A DNA stretch of 64,000 nt from Casuarius casuarius (lineage: Eukaryota; Chordata; Aves; Casuariiformes; Casuariidae): NCBI GenBank assembly GCA_003342895.1, contig PTFA01000158.1, positions 1,939,559 to 2,003,558 on the forward strand, written 5' to 3'. Shown here in pieces: positions 24,813-37,566 of the stretch. The position numbers and the translations under genes were made by a program. The notes under the pieces are model-generated. The model was not told the DNA's origin. It did not search any database and saw only the letters and a program-made list of their open reading frames with translations. Each line of letters starts with the position of its first letter. The stretch's first letter is position 1.

Positions 24813-25649
24813 TGTCTCCACTGTTTTATTTGCTTTCTTACAATTGCAGGCTGCAATCCCACAGCCCAGTGCATGTGAAGAAGTGCACAGGGTACAGGTA
24901 GGTACATGGATCCAGCGAGAGGTGCCTGACTGCAAGATCAGTACTACACTGTGTTGTACAAAGCCTTTCGCTTTAGTGAGAGAAATGTGCTGTGCCTCCG
25001 AGTAGAGAGAATGATCCATAGACACATTTTTCTTTTAAGGTAGAAGTATTTCCCCTCCAGCTCCAGTAGTGTCCTGTTTGTCCTTGATTGAATGCCATCA
25101 ACAGCAGCAAGCAGGCTCTCAAAAACCACTTCTCACTTGTTTCAAGCATTTTGGTTCATCTTCTGCTATATTGTTTTTCATTTGTCTGGGGTGCTGAGGA
25201 TTTTTTAGGAGAGGAAATCCAGTCTCATTGCTTTCTGTCTCTGTTCAGTTTGACTTACAGTTGCTCCTATAAGTAAGAATATACACATATTCTATACAAA
25301 TAACCCATATGTCACAAAACAAAGTATCTAATAATATGATGTCTTAACCCAAAAGAATGCCTGCTTTTGGGGAATGGTGACTCCAACTGGCTTTCAATAG
25401 TTCCAAAGCACACCTCTCATAAGAAGCACAAATTCACAATGGTCTTTAAAATGGTCTGTTAGCCTGACTCAGAGAAAACACATCACTTCCTGGTCATCTT
25501 TTAAAAAATTAACAGATCATTGAGGCTAGGGCCATGACTTTTGTCCTGGAGAGACCTGCTCTACTCATGGCAATGTTGCAATCCTGGCTTATTCCAGCTA
25601 TTTTCTGACTGACAGGATAGTCGTGTGGTGAAAGTGATAGAATAGCCTT

Positions 25650-25815
25650 TGGGGACTGAAGACCCATTCCCAGATCAGGCAGAGAATTTCTATGTTATTC
25701 TGGACAAATTATCTGCTACCATCCACCTCAGTTCCCTACCCATTGCGTAGAGGATATTAATACTGCTCCTTCTCACAAGACTTCCAGAAACACTGAGATG
25801 TGCTTAGGTGGTTGC
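25650..25815 (-). repeat. MIR/L3-like remnant
   Basis: TTCTGGACAAATTATCTGC, CCTCAGTTCCCTACCCATTG, AATACTGCTCCTTCTCAC and CACTGAGATGTGCTTAGG follow in the order of reverse-complement MIR/L3 tails ('cttgggcaagtcactt ... ctcagttccccatctgtaaa ... aatactgctccttacctcac ... ctttgagatc'). It is diverged but recognisable over about 160 bp. Confidence 0.55.
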
Positions 25816-26929
25816 AGTAAAGAGGACAACAAAAGAGCCTAAAGGGGGAGGTACACTCCTTTATGTAACTGCTTAGAGAACTGAAAGAAAAATAATGATA
25901 AAAAGTGGTGCAGCCCACCATGTTTCAGGCTAATAGTGTTATATTCCACAACTGTCCTCGCCGGGCCATCCTGCACTGCCACCGCAGAGCACTGTCTTCA
26001 TGACAACATGGGAGCTGGTGCCATGGTCCCCTTGCACGCAGCTCAGCCATGCACCGGGAGCACCTTGAAGACTGTGAGGAGCAGTTATGAAGGTGAATGG
26101 CTGAGGGAGGGAAGGCAAACAGAAAAGAAGGGAAAGGCATTGCATGATCTGAAAATGAGGGAGAAACATGTACTTTGACCATTGGTCTAAGCACTCTTTC
26201 CTAGTCAAAAGTGCCATGGAAACTCTCAGATGCACTATTTTCTCTCACAGCTGCCTCCAGTGAGCATCCTTATGGAGCAGTGAAAGGCTTTATTTTTATA
26301 TTTTTTCAACTGTACATCTACATGGATTCACTTCCATTTTAAGGGACTTGCTCTGGAATTGTCCTCTGCACTATAGAAACAGCAATTCTTTTCAGAGCAG
26401 AGGAGACCCAAAACCTTAAGGGGCTGGCATGTCGGCTGGGAAGGGTCCTCCCAAAGTAGATGTTTGTACAGGGGATGTGCTTCTGTGCTTTCTCACATCA
26501 AGGCATTAATATCCACATACATCTCTCTCCTGATGTGGAAATCATGTTTTCCGTGAGTCAACAAGGAAATCTGCAGTCTCCCAGCCAGCTATGACTGAAC
26601 ATAATAGTCACATAAACAGGCAGAGTGGGAGGTGAGAGTAAAACTATCAGCATATTGAACCATCAAGAGAAGAAAGGTCACAAGCTATAGCCTCAAAACC
26701 AACCCCAGGATGTAAGTGACTGACGTGTGTCTGCTGAATCTGGTCTATCGCCCTGATTAAAGAAGGCATAATCTGAAATTGCTTCCAACACAGCAAAGCA
26801 CAGGCTAAGGGCCTTGGCTGGATGAAGCTGTTTTCCTGTGTGAAGGGCTGCAGTCCCAAGCTCAAAAGAGCTGTTTCTTTCCCTGCAGCTTCTGACTGAT
26901 GAGCTGAGATGCTCGTAGAGTAATGCTCT

Positions 26930-27290
26930 CCAGTATCTTAGAAAATATTAAAAATAAACTGATTGCATAGGACTTTAACCATTTGCTTGACACTGAGGCA
27001 TCAGAAAAAGGAAAGGAACTATATGACAATTAGATTTCAAGTGGTCTGTTCAGACATTTAATTTATACTTTATATAACACAGAATATTCAGTTGTCAGAA
27101 ATAAATACTACCAGCAAAAGAAAAAAACTTATTTAAATTTTGGCTTCTTAAAGGTTAATTTTCTTCAAAGTCAGATAAACATAAAGATTTTTATTCAGTC
27201 TGTTTGAGGGATCTACTCAAATTCTACAAATAGTAGCTATTTGTTTAATTACTCTGGACTATTTCCACTAATTAAAATGGGAGGAAAATG
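26930..27290. other. AT-rich stretch, possible conserved element
   Basis: About 360 bp is very rich in A and T, has no long open frame and shows no repeat signature that I recognise. It contains TAATTA/ATTAAT-type words (GTTTAATTACT, ACTAATTAAAATGG) typical of homeodomain sites, but these are expected often in AT-rich DNA. Conservation would have to be tested. Confidence 0.2.
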
Positions 27291-30200
27291 GGAGTCCTGA
27301 CCAGCACACAACTAAAAACTTTTGTGCTCAGCGATTCTTCTTAAAACCTTACTTTTGTCTTTGATAACTGTGGAGCAAGACTTGATTAGAATATTTAGAT
27401 TATGTAATTCTTATTCTTTGAAATTCTTCTGAACAAATCCAGGAACAGGTATCAGGAGAGTTTCAAAAGAAAAATCTTCGGGGGCAGGGAAGGGTGGGAT
27501 CAGAATAATTAAAAAATGTTTTTCAAGATACAGCTGTTCACAGCAGCCTAAGTGTCAAGTCTCCCCAGGAATCCCCGACCCCCTGGTCCCCCTCAGCTCT
27601 AGCAGGCAAATGGAGGGAGGGGAACACAAAAATGGTGGGAGCTGCAGTGGAGGTGAGCTCTAAAGGCTTTTCTTTGAACCTGTGGAAGGACAGGGCTTTA
27701 AGGCTAGGCCGCACGCTTACCCCTGGGCTCAGACATGTAAAGATAGGTGCTGAGGGACCTCCTCTGTGGATGCTGCCCTGAGAGGGGTGATGGAGTGCCA
27801 TTAGGTGGAGACACAAAGCAAAGCTGCGTTCCTCACTGCCTACGTGAATGCTCAAACAGCCTACAAGGAGAAGATGAAAGAGGAAATAAGAAGGGAAGAG
27901 GGCAGAGTGGCCTCTGTTTTGAAGGAATAAAATAACCTTCCCTACTAGTCTAAACAGAAATAATATCATTCTATGAGGGTCTGTGTGCAGTGTAGGCTCA
28001 CTGTATCGGAGCTTAAACACAGACCTATCTTTGACTTTTCCTTTGGCTGGTCAAGGTGGCTTCCTGTATGGTGGTTCCCTTTCTGAGACAAGAAGCTCCT
28101 TGCCAGCTTTAGGCAGCTCACTCAGGTGTGTGATGCTGTTCTGATGGGACCAGTGATGAAAAAATGTGCCTTTGGTGCCATAAAATCAAGATCTTTTGTA
28201 CACAGCCATGCAACCATACATTGCTTTGACCTCAGTGGGATCGGAATTAAGCTTGCCTGAAAGTCTTTTTTGGAACAGGATCCCACCAGCTTCAGCATCC
28301 AGGCACATACCCACAGTATCACATAGTGACACAAAAATATTGTGTGGCTGCGGCATTCAGACACCTTCTTCAGGATCCCTGGCAGCTTCATTATAATGTA
28401 ATTGGAATTGTATGTCTTTGGTCTTTATTGTGGAGTGATACCTCTGTGAAGTCTTTTATTTTCTAGGCTGAACTCTTTCTTCCCAGGGTTGTTAAGAATA
28501 TGTTTTGTCAAGGCAGGACAATGAGCAGCTGTGAGTCTTTTTGTTCTCCGTCCCGGAATTTTCCAAAATTCATATTTTTAGCACCTGTCCTCTCCATAGA
28601 GATAAATCTAGACTTCACCATCTGTGTATATGAATGTGTGCAGGGATGCAAGGCATTTTGAACTAGTCTCCAGAGTAAGCTGAAAATTGGCAGCAAGGAG
28701 ACCTTGTCATTAAAAATGGCCTATTCCTGTGATTTTTGTAATAAATTGAACTAGCAATGAAATTGCAATGTAAGTACAGAAAATAAACTTGTATCTGCCT
28801 ACCCATTTTTCAGCCATCAGGCTTTCTTATGTCCCAGTTTATCCCTGGAGAGTTCCTTGTCTACCTGCATGTTACCTCCTTTTCCTGAGGAGGTCAGGTA
28901 TGCAGAATTCACACAGTGCCTAAAAGTTCTGGAAATCTACTGGATTAGGAAAATATTTGGAGAGACTAGTCCTTCCCCTCCACCACAGAATCCCCTTTGA
29001 AACAAGGAGAAGAATTCAGCAATAAATATTAGTTATAGATCCTAGCCGTGGCCTGTCACTTTATATCATCTCCCTTCATGCAACTTGATCCTGCCTTACA
29101 CGACCTTCCCTTTCACATCACCACACACTGCACGGATTTATTTGTCAGGAAAAGGGATCCTTGGGGGTCGGTGGTGGGACGGGATCAATGGCAATGCCAG
29201 CCAGCACACAGGCGTGGTACACACACCATCACTGTGTGAGTGTACAATACAGATCCCAAAGGAATTTGCAGGTATAAAAACACCTCCTTGATTTTTCTCA
29301 TTGTTTTCGATTAAAAGAAGCATGTGCACAGGCAATAGTAAGCAAATAAAGTATTTTCAGGTGGATTACATGCTGAGGACAAATTTTCACACATTTTCTG
29401 GCAGTTGTAACCACATTAAAACCTTTCTTGTTTTCATTGCTTCTTGGAGAATTTAAGCACGATCATTCTACTGTGCTACATTTTCAAACGGCTGTACATC
29501 TTTCCAAGCACTTCTGACAACACTGCCATAAATACAAATAAAGGAAAGTAGTCTGCAGAGCCTCTTAACTCTTAGGGCAGAGCCATGCACCAGGTATTGC
29601 ATACCAATACAACCCTCCTTGTAATCAGATTTTGCTTTTCTCCAACAATGACTGATGTTTACAACACTAATGACATTGCTCACCTTCATTCTTTTGTGCA
29701 AGCCATTCCAAATAAATAGTCCATATGCACCACAAAACAGTATATCTTTCTGGAAATGGGTGCTAAAAGGTTATGTTCTTTGTATGCGACCCCTCATGCA
29801 AAAACCAGAACACCGGAAAATGCCCTGGCTATTTTGTCACAGAGATGAACATTTCAGGAAGATGTGCTAATAAGGACTTTGAAGGCCTGGACTGTCTTCT
29901 CATAAATTTACTGGGAGATTGGCATGGCTGGAAAATACTAGCCCATTAATGGTGCTCCGTTAAACTTACTGTGGACTGATTTCATTGTCAGATGACTTGA
30001 CTGCATAGAATGAAATATATATATATGGTTAGATAGTTGGAAAAACATCAAATGACTGTGATTGCGACAGTATCCTGTATGCAGAACTATTTATTGGTGT
30101 AATTACAAAAAAAAAAATGTGTTTTTTACTGAAGCACAATGCATGTCCCAATGCGATAGCACAACATGCATTAAACTGATAGCGAGATACACAAATGAGG

Positions 30201-30574
30201 AAGAGGGGGTGCTGTATGACTATATTCTTACTATAGCAGTAAAAGTTGTACAACATGCATATATATGTGGGCATGTATCCGTATGTATGTGTGTATAGAC
30301 AAGCCCTATACGGGCTCTCTCCTGCTCCCCTGTCACAGGGATGACATTACAGCCATGTATATTAGGAAAGAGCAAATACATGATTAGTCAAGTCAGAACA
30401 GAAGTGATTTGTTTTCACTTTGATCTTCTTAATTAATGCCACAGTGACTGTGGAAGATACTAACAGAGAATCTGGGCTTCATGTCTCCTTTTACACCATC
30501 ATGGACTTGAGATGCTATTTTAAAATTCAATGTAGTCTTTTAATTCCATAGCCCATGGTCCCAATTATTTAACC

Positions 30575-30800
30575 CAGAGGCCAGATTTTCAAAGTGCCAA
30601 CTTCCCATCAACATTCTGGGAAAATGAGGCTCTTGACAACTCTCATTTAGGTGCTTAAATGAAAATGAAACATTTCTGGCATTCATTCTGTTACCAGAAA
30701 AGTCGCTTGTAACTTCTGCATGTCAGGCCATTTCTAGTTGCTTTCAGTGGGACAAATATACCTAAATTCACAGGACTAGGTACCAAGACTTAAAAATTAG
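30575..30800. repeat. Unassigned old interspersed repeat (A)
   Basis: CCAGATTTTCAAAGTGCCAA, TCATTTAGGTGCTTAAATGAA and a late TACCTAAATTCACAGGAC / AAATTAGGCC resemble an old sauropsid repeat. That repeat is built from 'ttttcaaaggtgcctaa' and 'ttaggtgcctaaa' words, often in inverted arrangement. I cannot name the family from sequence alone. Confidence 0.45.
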
Positions 30801-33544
30801 GCCTTTCGTCTCATCCTAGGAGCTATGGCACTCCAGAGCACTGTACTGCGATGCCTGCAGGGCGGGTGTTGCTTTAGGGATTGTTTGGAGGTTTGGATAC
30901 AGATGGCAGATCAGGAGGTCACTGCAGTAACCAAAATTAAGATGCCATTCTCCCAGCAGGAGAGCTGCTACTATAAAAACTTAGAGGAAGATTAATTTGG
31001 AAAATTAATGTGTAGAAAGGTCAGAAACTTTGAGTTAACAAAATGGATTTTCAGGAAAATTAGAAGGACCATTTCGGGGAAGGGAAACAGAACAAGTCGA
31101 TGATTACTCAGACCATCAATGCACACTTTCAGATTAGAAAATACAGTGTTATTAAGATCAATCTAATGTTTGTGCATATGCTAAATAAGCCATCAGAGAC
31201 TAATGATAAATCATGAGGCCATCAAATTTATGAAAACTAAATTTGGGAGGAGTTGGAACAGGAAAATGGATGAAAAATGCAGCGTATTTTAAGACATCTC
31301 ACATACAGGAATGATGACGGGTTTTCAGGAGAAACAATCCAAGTTGCATTGATGAGACAAATTATTTCAATGCCCCACTTTCGAGCCCTCCTGCAACATG
31401 CACATGAATGGACTGGGCTTTTGGGGCACATGTAAGGTTAAGCAGCAGCTTCTCTATACTTACAGGGCTCTAAATGGATTGCACTGCTGCTCCCCAGCTT
31501 TGAAAGCTGGGGCAGCACTAGCAATCCCTTTCACCTCAGATTTCAGATTCAGGAACAGTAAGGAAACATGTATCTGTGCTCCTCAGATGCTCCCAACTTT
31601 GTAGCATGCACAGCTTTTCGGTTGACTCCCTGGCTGGGATATTCTGCTGTGTGGGGGGTGTCCAGTTCACCTGTTTTCCACCTGCTCACTTAACCAGCAC
31701 CAGTATTCAGGTCTCAAATAGGTGAGTGCATTCCCTACGACATCAATGAAGGGAAGGAAGGGCTTTTGAAAGAGATTTGATATGCTGAAGTGTAGGAATC
31801 CAAGTCAGGTGACCTATATCTCCCTAGATGTCTTCAGAGGCTTTCACGTCTCCCCACTGGTGATATAATAAAGGTATGCATGGACTTTAGGAGATCTGGC
31901 TCATTAAATAACTGAAATTAATGGGAGGTTGGTGCCAGAGTTGGGCACAGCTGCTGCCCAGTCCCTGACTGTGGTTACCCTCTGTGGCTTTGCAAGAGCT
32001 CAGCGTGGGAGCACTCTTTGCCTGCCCTTCTGTGCATCACGCAATCAAGTGTATACCATGATCAATGATGCCTATACAGAGCTGAAAGTGGGGAGAGGGA
32101 AGCATAATTTTTCTTTTCTTCTGCTAGAAGGCAGGCAAAAGACTGTAGTATTTTTCTTGTTGTCCAGAGCAAGGAGAGTTCCCCTTCTTTCCTTAGCATT
32201 TTTAGGTAGGTTTTGACAAAATAAATAGTCACCCAATTGTTTGCCAACCCCACTTTTCTTGTACAAAAAATAAGATTTTCCTGTTAATCAAATGTGTTTG
32301 TGACATATATCCGTTCCCATCAAACCTCTCCAAATATCACAGAGAAAACCAAAGCTCGTGAGCCAAAATACATTTTGCCAAACCTCATTATTTGGCTAGG
32401 GGAAGGGTACTGGGGAGGGATATTCTTCTTAAAGAAAAACACCACAATCATTTTTTAAAGTATCAATATTTTCTCTTGCAACTCTGCCCAACCTGCCACT
32501 AATCCTGTGTTAAGTATAAACAAACACCTTTTCCATTTCCACAGCTCAGGAAATTCTTCACTGAAGTGGAGAAGTTAACTTCTTCTACATGTTTATAACC
32601 CAACAGCTAAAAATAAATGAGAAGAAATTTATAGTATTTACTTCATCTTGCTACAGTTAAACTTCTCATCCTGGATGGTACTTTTTGCCCTCATTATATC
32701 GACACCACTCTGGAAAATAAAGTGACAAAGTACAACATGGAGATTGATATATGCAGTTTAATTGCATATCCTTACTTCTCAAAAATAAATAATTAACCAG
32801 AACTTTTGACAGCCATTCTGAAATCTGAGAAGTCTGCACACTTTTTTTTCCCCCTAAGACAATTTCTGTTTCATATGTAATTTTCCTGAAAAAACACAGT
32901 GCTGTCAGACGCAGAAATGATTATGTGGACATTCACAGGACATTCAACATATTGCAGAAAGACTGAGAGGGTGCTTTGACCCTCAGTGAACCAAAAAGAT
33001 GCATAATAAAGTCACTGGGAAGTTTTGTTTCATTTCTGTTTCAGAATTAGCAGTATCTTGAAGATCACAATAGAGTATCAGCTCATCATTAAGATCTATC
33101 AACACCAACACCTGCATTTGAGCAGGTACTTCGAATGAAACACACTGTGAAATACTTTACCAGACTGGGTGGATTATGTTTCATGCAGTAAGGATCTCAA
33201 GTGCTATTCCCCCATCTTGAGTAAGAAGGATGTCTATACAGTTCTGGTATGGGAGGGAACTTTGCTCATCATCGCTTTTGGTGGGTTCAGGGTCAGGCGC
33301 TTGCTGTTTTCTATTCCCACTGTGCTCTAAAAGGACAACAACATGCCGAACATGGAGGACAGGAATTTTTCTAAGTTCCAGTGGTGGGATGACTGTATAT
33401 GAGAATGAAACAAATTTATTCTGCTTCTGATTTGGTCTCACAAACAAAAATACAACAAAAATATATTTGCCATTGTCCTGCATTTCAGTTGTTCTGGATT
33501 TGCTAGAAATTCAGATGGCATATGAAGTAAGCATATGCCTAATA

Positions 33545-33765
33545 TTTAAGTCACAGAAAATGGTTCTGGCAGTGATTCAGGTGCTTAAACAAGGGTGCCT
33601 AGAACAACTTTGGTACTTAGGGTATCCTACCTGGATTCCTACTGTCATTCCAGAAGATCATGGATCTCCTGTGGTTTATCTGCCAATCCTGTACAGATGT
33701 TTCAAATACTTTAGGGTATCTTAAGAGCCTCCATTTAAGCACTGAAATCCCATCCTCCCCTGCAG
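33545..33765. repeat. Unassigned old interspersed repeat (B)
   Basis: The words CAGGTGCTTAAACAAGGGTG, GGTACTTAGGGTATCCTACC, CATTCCAGAAGATCATGG and GAGCCTCCATTTAAGCACTG have the 'gtgcctaaa / taggt' composition of an old interspersed repeat. They resemble the elements at about 30.6 kb and, possibly in opposite orientation, 61.8 kb. An 85-codon frame (33467-33724) crosses it and is probably chance. Confidence 0.5.
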
Positions 33766-34872
33766 GCAGTAATATGTAATTACATATACACACACAATGC
33801 TTCTATGATTAAAGCAGTATGGCATTAATTAAAACCAGTTCACAAACAGCAGCTCAACCATGTTTTGCTCAGTCTTGGAATGCTTGTTTATTCCAAAGTC
33901 ATGAAGCTTCCTGTAAAGTAAATACCTTGAGAGTACAACGCTATAATTACATGAGGAACAAATGTATGGTGCTTTGTCAAATACAATACAAGACATAAAC
34001 CCAAGTTAGGGCATCCTGCTAGCACAACAGAATGTAACAATAACATCTGAACAGCAACAGAACCAAGCAGCTGAATAGTTTACTTGTCAGGATTGCCATT
34101 AAGATAAAATGGCTGATTCGTTCTAGTATTTTGGGAAAGAAGCATCCTTTCTCTACTGCAACCAGAATCTTGCAGTTTAACTAAATAAATTAGAAGTGCA
34201 GGAATATTTAGGGATCCCTGAACCATGGAAAACAATATATCATGATGCTAGGGAAATACATAAAACTCTTCTCATCATGTGTGCAAACAGAGGATGGGAT
34301 TTCTAGAAAGAAGCCTAATGCAGTTGGGTATAAAAACCTCAGTGAATGTCTTGAATCTCTCACATTGCTTTGAAAATCCTAAGCAGAGGTTTGTGGGGAA
34401 ACTGAGAAAAACCATGGGATAGAGCTCAGAATACCTCCCTGTTTTCTACTTTAGTCAGTGCTTTGCAGCTACCCTTACAGTGCTGTATAATTAAGAAAGG
34501 GACACCACAGCAAAAAAGATTCTTACACATGACCCAGGAAAAAGGGAGAGAGGTAAAAAAACCAAAGCTTTTTAACAATCAGTTTTCTAGATCTGTCTTA
34601 TTATACAGCTAACTAGTAAAAGCTTTGCTTCATTTGATGGAAACAAGCAGAGTTGAAGAGTTTATTGATTACTTTTTCATGATTTACTAGGCACACAGTT
34701 ATAGTAGTGACCTATTTTATTCCTTCCAGATCACGAAACATAGTTCTTCTGTCATGTTGGGGATCAGCAAGCTGAAGTTATGAAATGGGCTATTTCATAT
34801 GACAAGAGAATGATTTGCTATGGGCAGGAACCGAGTAAATACTATTCTTGTTCCTAAAGTCAAGCCTGGGTT

Positions 34873-34891
34873 AAAAAAAAAAAAAAAAAAA
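34873..34891 (+). repeat. Poly-A run (19 A)
   Basis: A pure A19 run is followed by GAAGAAG. No retroposed gene or SINE body was recognised upstream of it. Confidence 0.8.
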
Positions 34892-37134
34892 GAAGAAGTT
34901 CAGGACCAAATTTTGCTTTCTGTTCCACTTGGAAACTAAGCAGTCACTTCTTTTCAAAGAAATATACCACGTCCTGATCTATAAAAACATAAGAACAGAT
35001 TGAAATTGCATTAATGTAAACAGACATCTCTGAAAAGAACATTTAGTACTCAGAAGCATGGACATTTATGGTAGGACTTTGCAAAATGGTTATCTTGCAC
35101 ACTGTACACAGATAAAAAAATGCCACCTCCCTTTTTAAGACTTCATTTTTATTTCATCTCTAGTAGAAAAATTATATAATTACAGAATTGGAAATTCAGG
35201 ACAAATTTGATTGACTCTTTATTCTGGGACTGGGAGGAATGCATAATAGTGAGGGAAGAATGTGGTCATTAGTAACACAGTCCATCTGCATCTACAGAAA
35301 AGACAGGGCATTCACCTTTTCTATTACATTAGACATGTTAACTGGAAATACATATTTCCAAGGTTTATTTCCTAAGAGAAAAAAATGGGAAGTTGAATTG
35401 CATTTATTCCCTTTTTCCAAATTTTAGTGATAGCAACAATTTTATCTAGGGGCCATCTTCCTCCCTCAAACTGGATTTTGATTAGCTATTGTCCATCCAT
35501 GTAGCACCCTAGTTCAGTGAAGACCTTCCACTAGTGGGAGAGGATATTTATGCTAATACAAATATGCTCAGTTCTTGGAAACTTACCATGTCAAACTCTC
35601 ACATGGCTTATGAACATAGAATAATGCTACCCAAACCAGGTGAGATAAAAATGCATCCTTTGTCTTCCTCTTTTTAAAGATAATTTCTAACTCTACATCC
35701 TTACCACCCCATTATGGAATAACCTAACGTACAATCTGAACTTCAGCAAGTGAATGTCTTCCTTTTAGAGCAAAAAACCTTTGGGAGTAGGTCTACACTG
35801 TCATCTGAACCCTCAAGATGACACCTGTGGCACACCCGAGCCCAAGCCCATTTAAAGAGTGCTTGCTGATGCACTCACTGCTCCATAACTTGAGTTTAGA
35901 GGCTTAGCAGGTTATTAGGAGGCTTGTATTGTTTGAACAGTATTTTTCACTAATGAAGGCTGGAAAGAAAAAATATCCCAAAGAACATTTTTCCATTAGA
36001 AAATAAGGTGTTGGAACTGAATCTGGAGAGTGCTGGTTTCCACAAACTTGTCCCTTCTAAGCATCTTCAAAGGATTTTTTTAAATAAGCAGACATGTTTT
36101 GGACATGCTGACATTTTCTAAGTAAAAAGATGAGGGGGATTTGTTCAAACTGACCTTTTGCTCAGAAATGAAAATATCCTCATATGAAAAACGTAAAAAC
36201 ATATAAATTGAAAAAAAAAACCACACCACTCTATTCAGATTATGGAACCGATATTGTTAGCTGGTCCAGTATACATTTAATCTTTCTGGATATTAATCCG
36301 TTTGAGGAAAAAATATCATTATTATGACTTCTCTCCTAAATTCGCACAGATCAATCAAGGAAACCATTTCTTACCCAAATGTACTTCATCAAATTTGCTC
36401 TTGCAATTCATTGAAAGGAACACAGGGACGGGAAAGCTCAGTGGGATTAAAGGTTTCACAACCTGGCACAGACAAGCTAAGGCTTCTTATTTCAGGGTTA
36501 AAAAAAGAAACCCAACAACTAATCAATAAGCCCAGAGCTTACAACACATGCATCCTGGAAGAGCCTCTTGGTTGCATCTGAATCTCAGTGAAAACTCTGC
36601 CCTTCTACAATCACAGCAACATCAATACCTCCTTTGCAAAGATGCAGAGCAGAACATATGTGTTGGGAGTTGTCTGCTTAACAGGACAATCCTTCTTCTT
36701 TCTTTTTATAAACAATGAGCTCTCAAGCTCCCTGAAGCAAAGAAACCAGGCGAAGAAATATTTAATCAGTGAAAGAGGAATTTATATGCAGTTGATAAAT
36801 GAGGGGCTGCATGGAAATAGAGAATGTATTTGAAACAAGTAACCCTTTCCATCACTGCGGGCTGTCCTGAAATGCCTGTGTGAGAGTAGAAACATGACTT
36901 AATTTTGGTGATGACCACAAAGGATTGGAGTTTCACAAAAGTGGATCCCTCATTCTCATGCAGAAGATGACATCATCTTTGATATTGTGAGTCTTCCACA
37001 TTTCACACACAGTTGTACTTGTGGCAGGGCCCCTCCTCCTATTCTAAAAAGCCCCACCAGGGCCTGGACCTGGCAACCCATGACTTGCCTAAAGATGATC
37101 AAAGAGACTAGAAAACCATCACTGGACCAGGTAT

Positions 37135-37179
37135 ATTAGAATATATAAAAAGTAGAGTATAAATTAGAGTATATAAAAG
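37135..37179 (+). repeat. TATAAA-rich short tandem repeat
   Basis: Three imperfect units (TTAGAATATATAAAAA, GTAGAGTATAAA, TTAGAGTATATAAAAG) sit head to tail. They give TATA-box-like words, but there is no evidence of a gene start here. Confidence 0.6.
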
Positions 37180-37536
37180 CTCGTGTATGCTATGACTAAA
37201 ACTGAATATTTCTGCCTTTCCAGAAGTGGCATTTTCCTGAGTCAAGGGAAGCAGAGGATGGGAGAAGCCTCTTGACATAACATGTGCTATTTAGAGCAGG
37301 GAGTGAGAGCAGAAAAGGCAGATAATGTGACACACAGATGAGGCTGTTTCCCTTCCATGCCATCTCCAAATGCACAGGTTTTGTTAAGAAGGCACTTGTT
37401 TTCCAGTGATCCAAAGGCCAAAGCAGACTTCCAGATGAAGACTGGGGTTACACAGAGAGAAACAAATGGAGCTAAAAGCTCAGCTCCCACTAGTCTTCCA
37501 TGGAGTGTGAGTAGATAAGGCTGAGATTAATGAAAT

Positions 37537-37566
37537 CACCAATGCATCCAGCACCAATGCATCCAG
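37537..37566 (+). repeat. 15-bp perfect tandem duplication
   Basis: CACCAATGCATCCAG occurs twice without mismatch, followed by a partial third copy (CTCCAAT). It is a recent-looking slippage product in intergenic DNA. Confidence 0.85.

Noticed and set aside
24871..24880. CATGTG E-box (GCATGTGA) just after the TYR 3' end, reminiscent of MITF sites; a TCATGTGA also at about 61.7 kb
   Set aside because: Six-base E-boxes are expected many times in 64 kb. There is no flanking M-box context or clustering, and the second lies in an old repeat.
27538..28020. 160-codon minus-strand frame in the intergenic region
   Set aside because: The translation is leucine-, serine- and proline-rich without a known motif, and there is no supporting signal. 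It is probably chance.
37135..37179. TATATAAAA words resembling TATA boxes
   Set aside because: They belong to a short AT-rich tandem repeat and no gene starts nearby.
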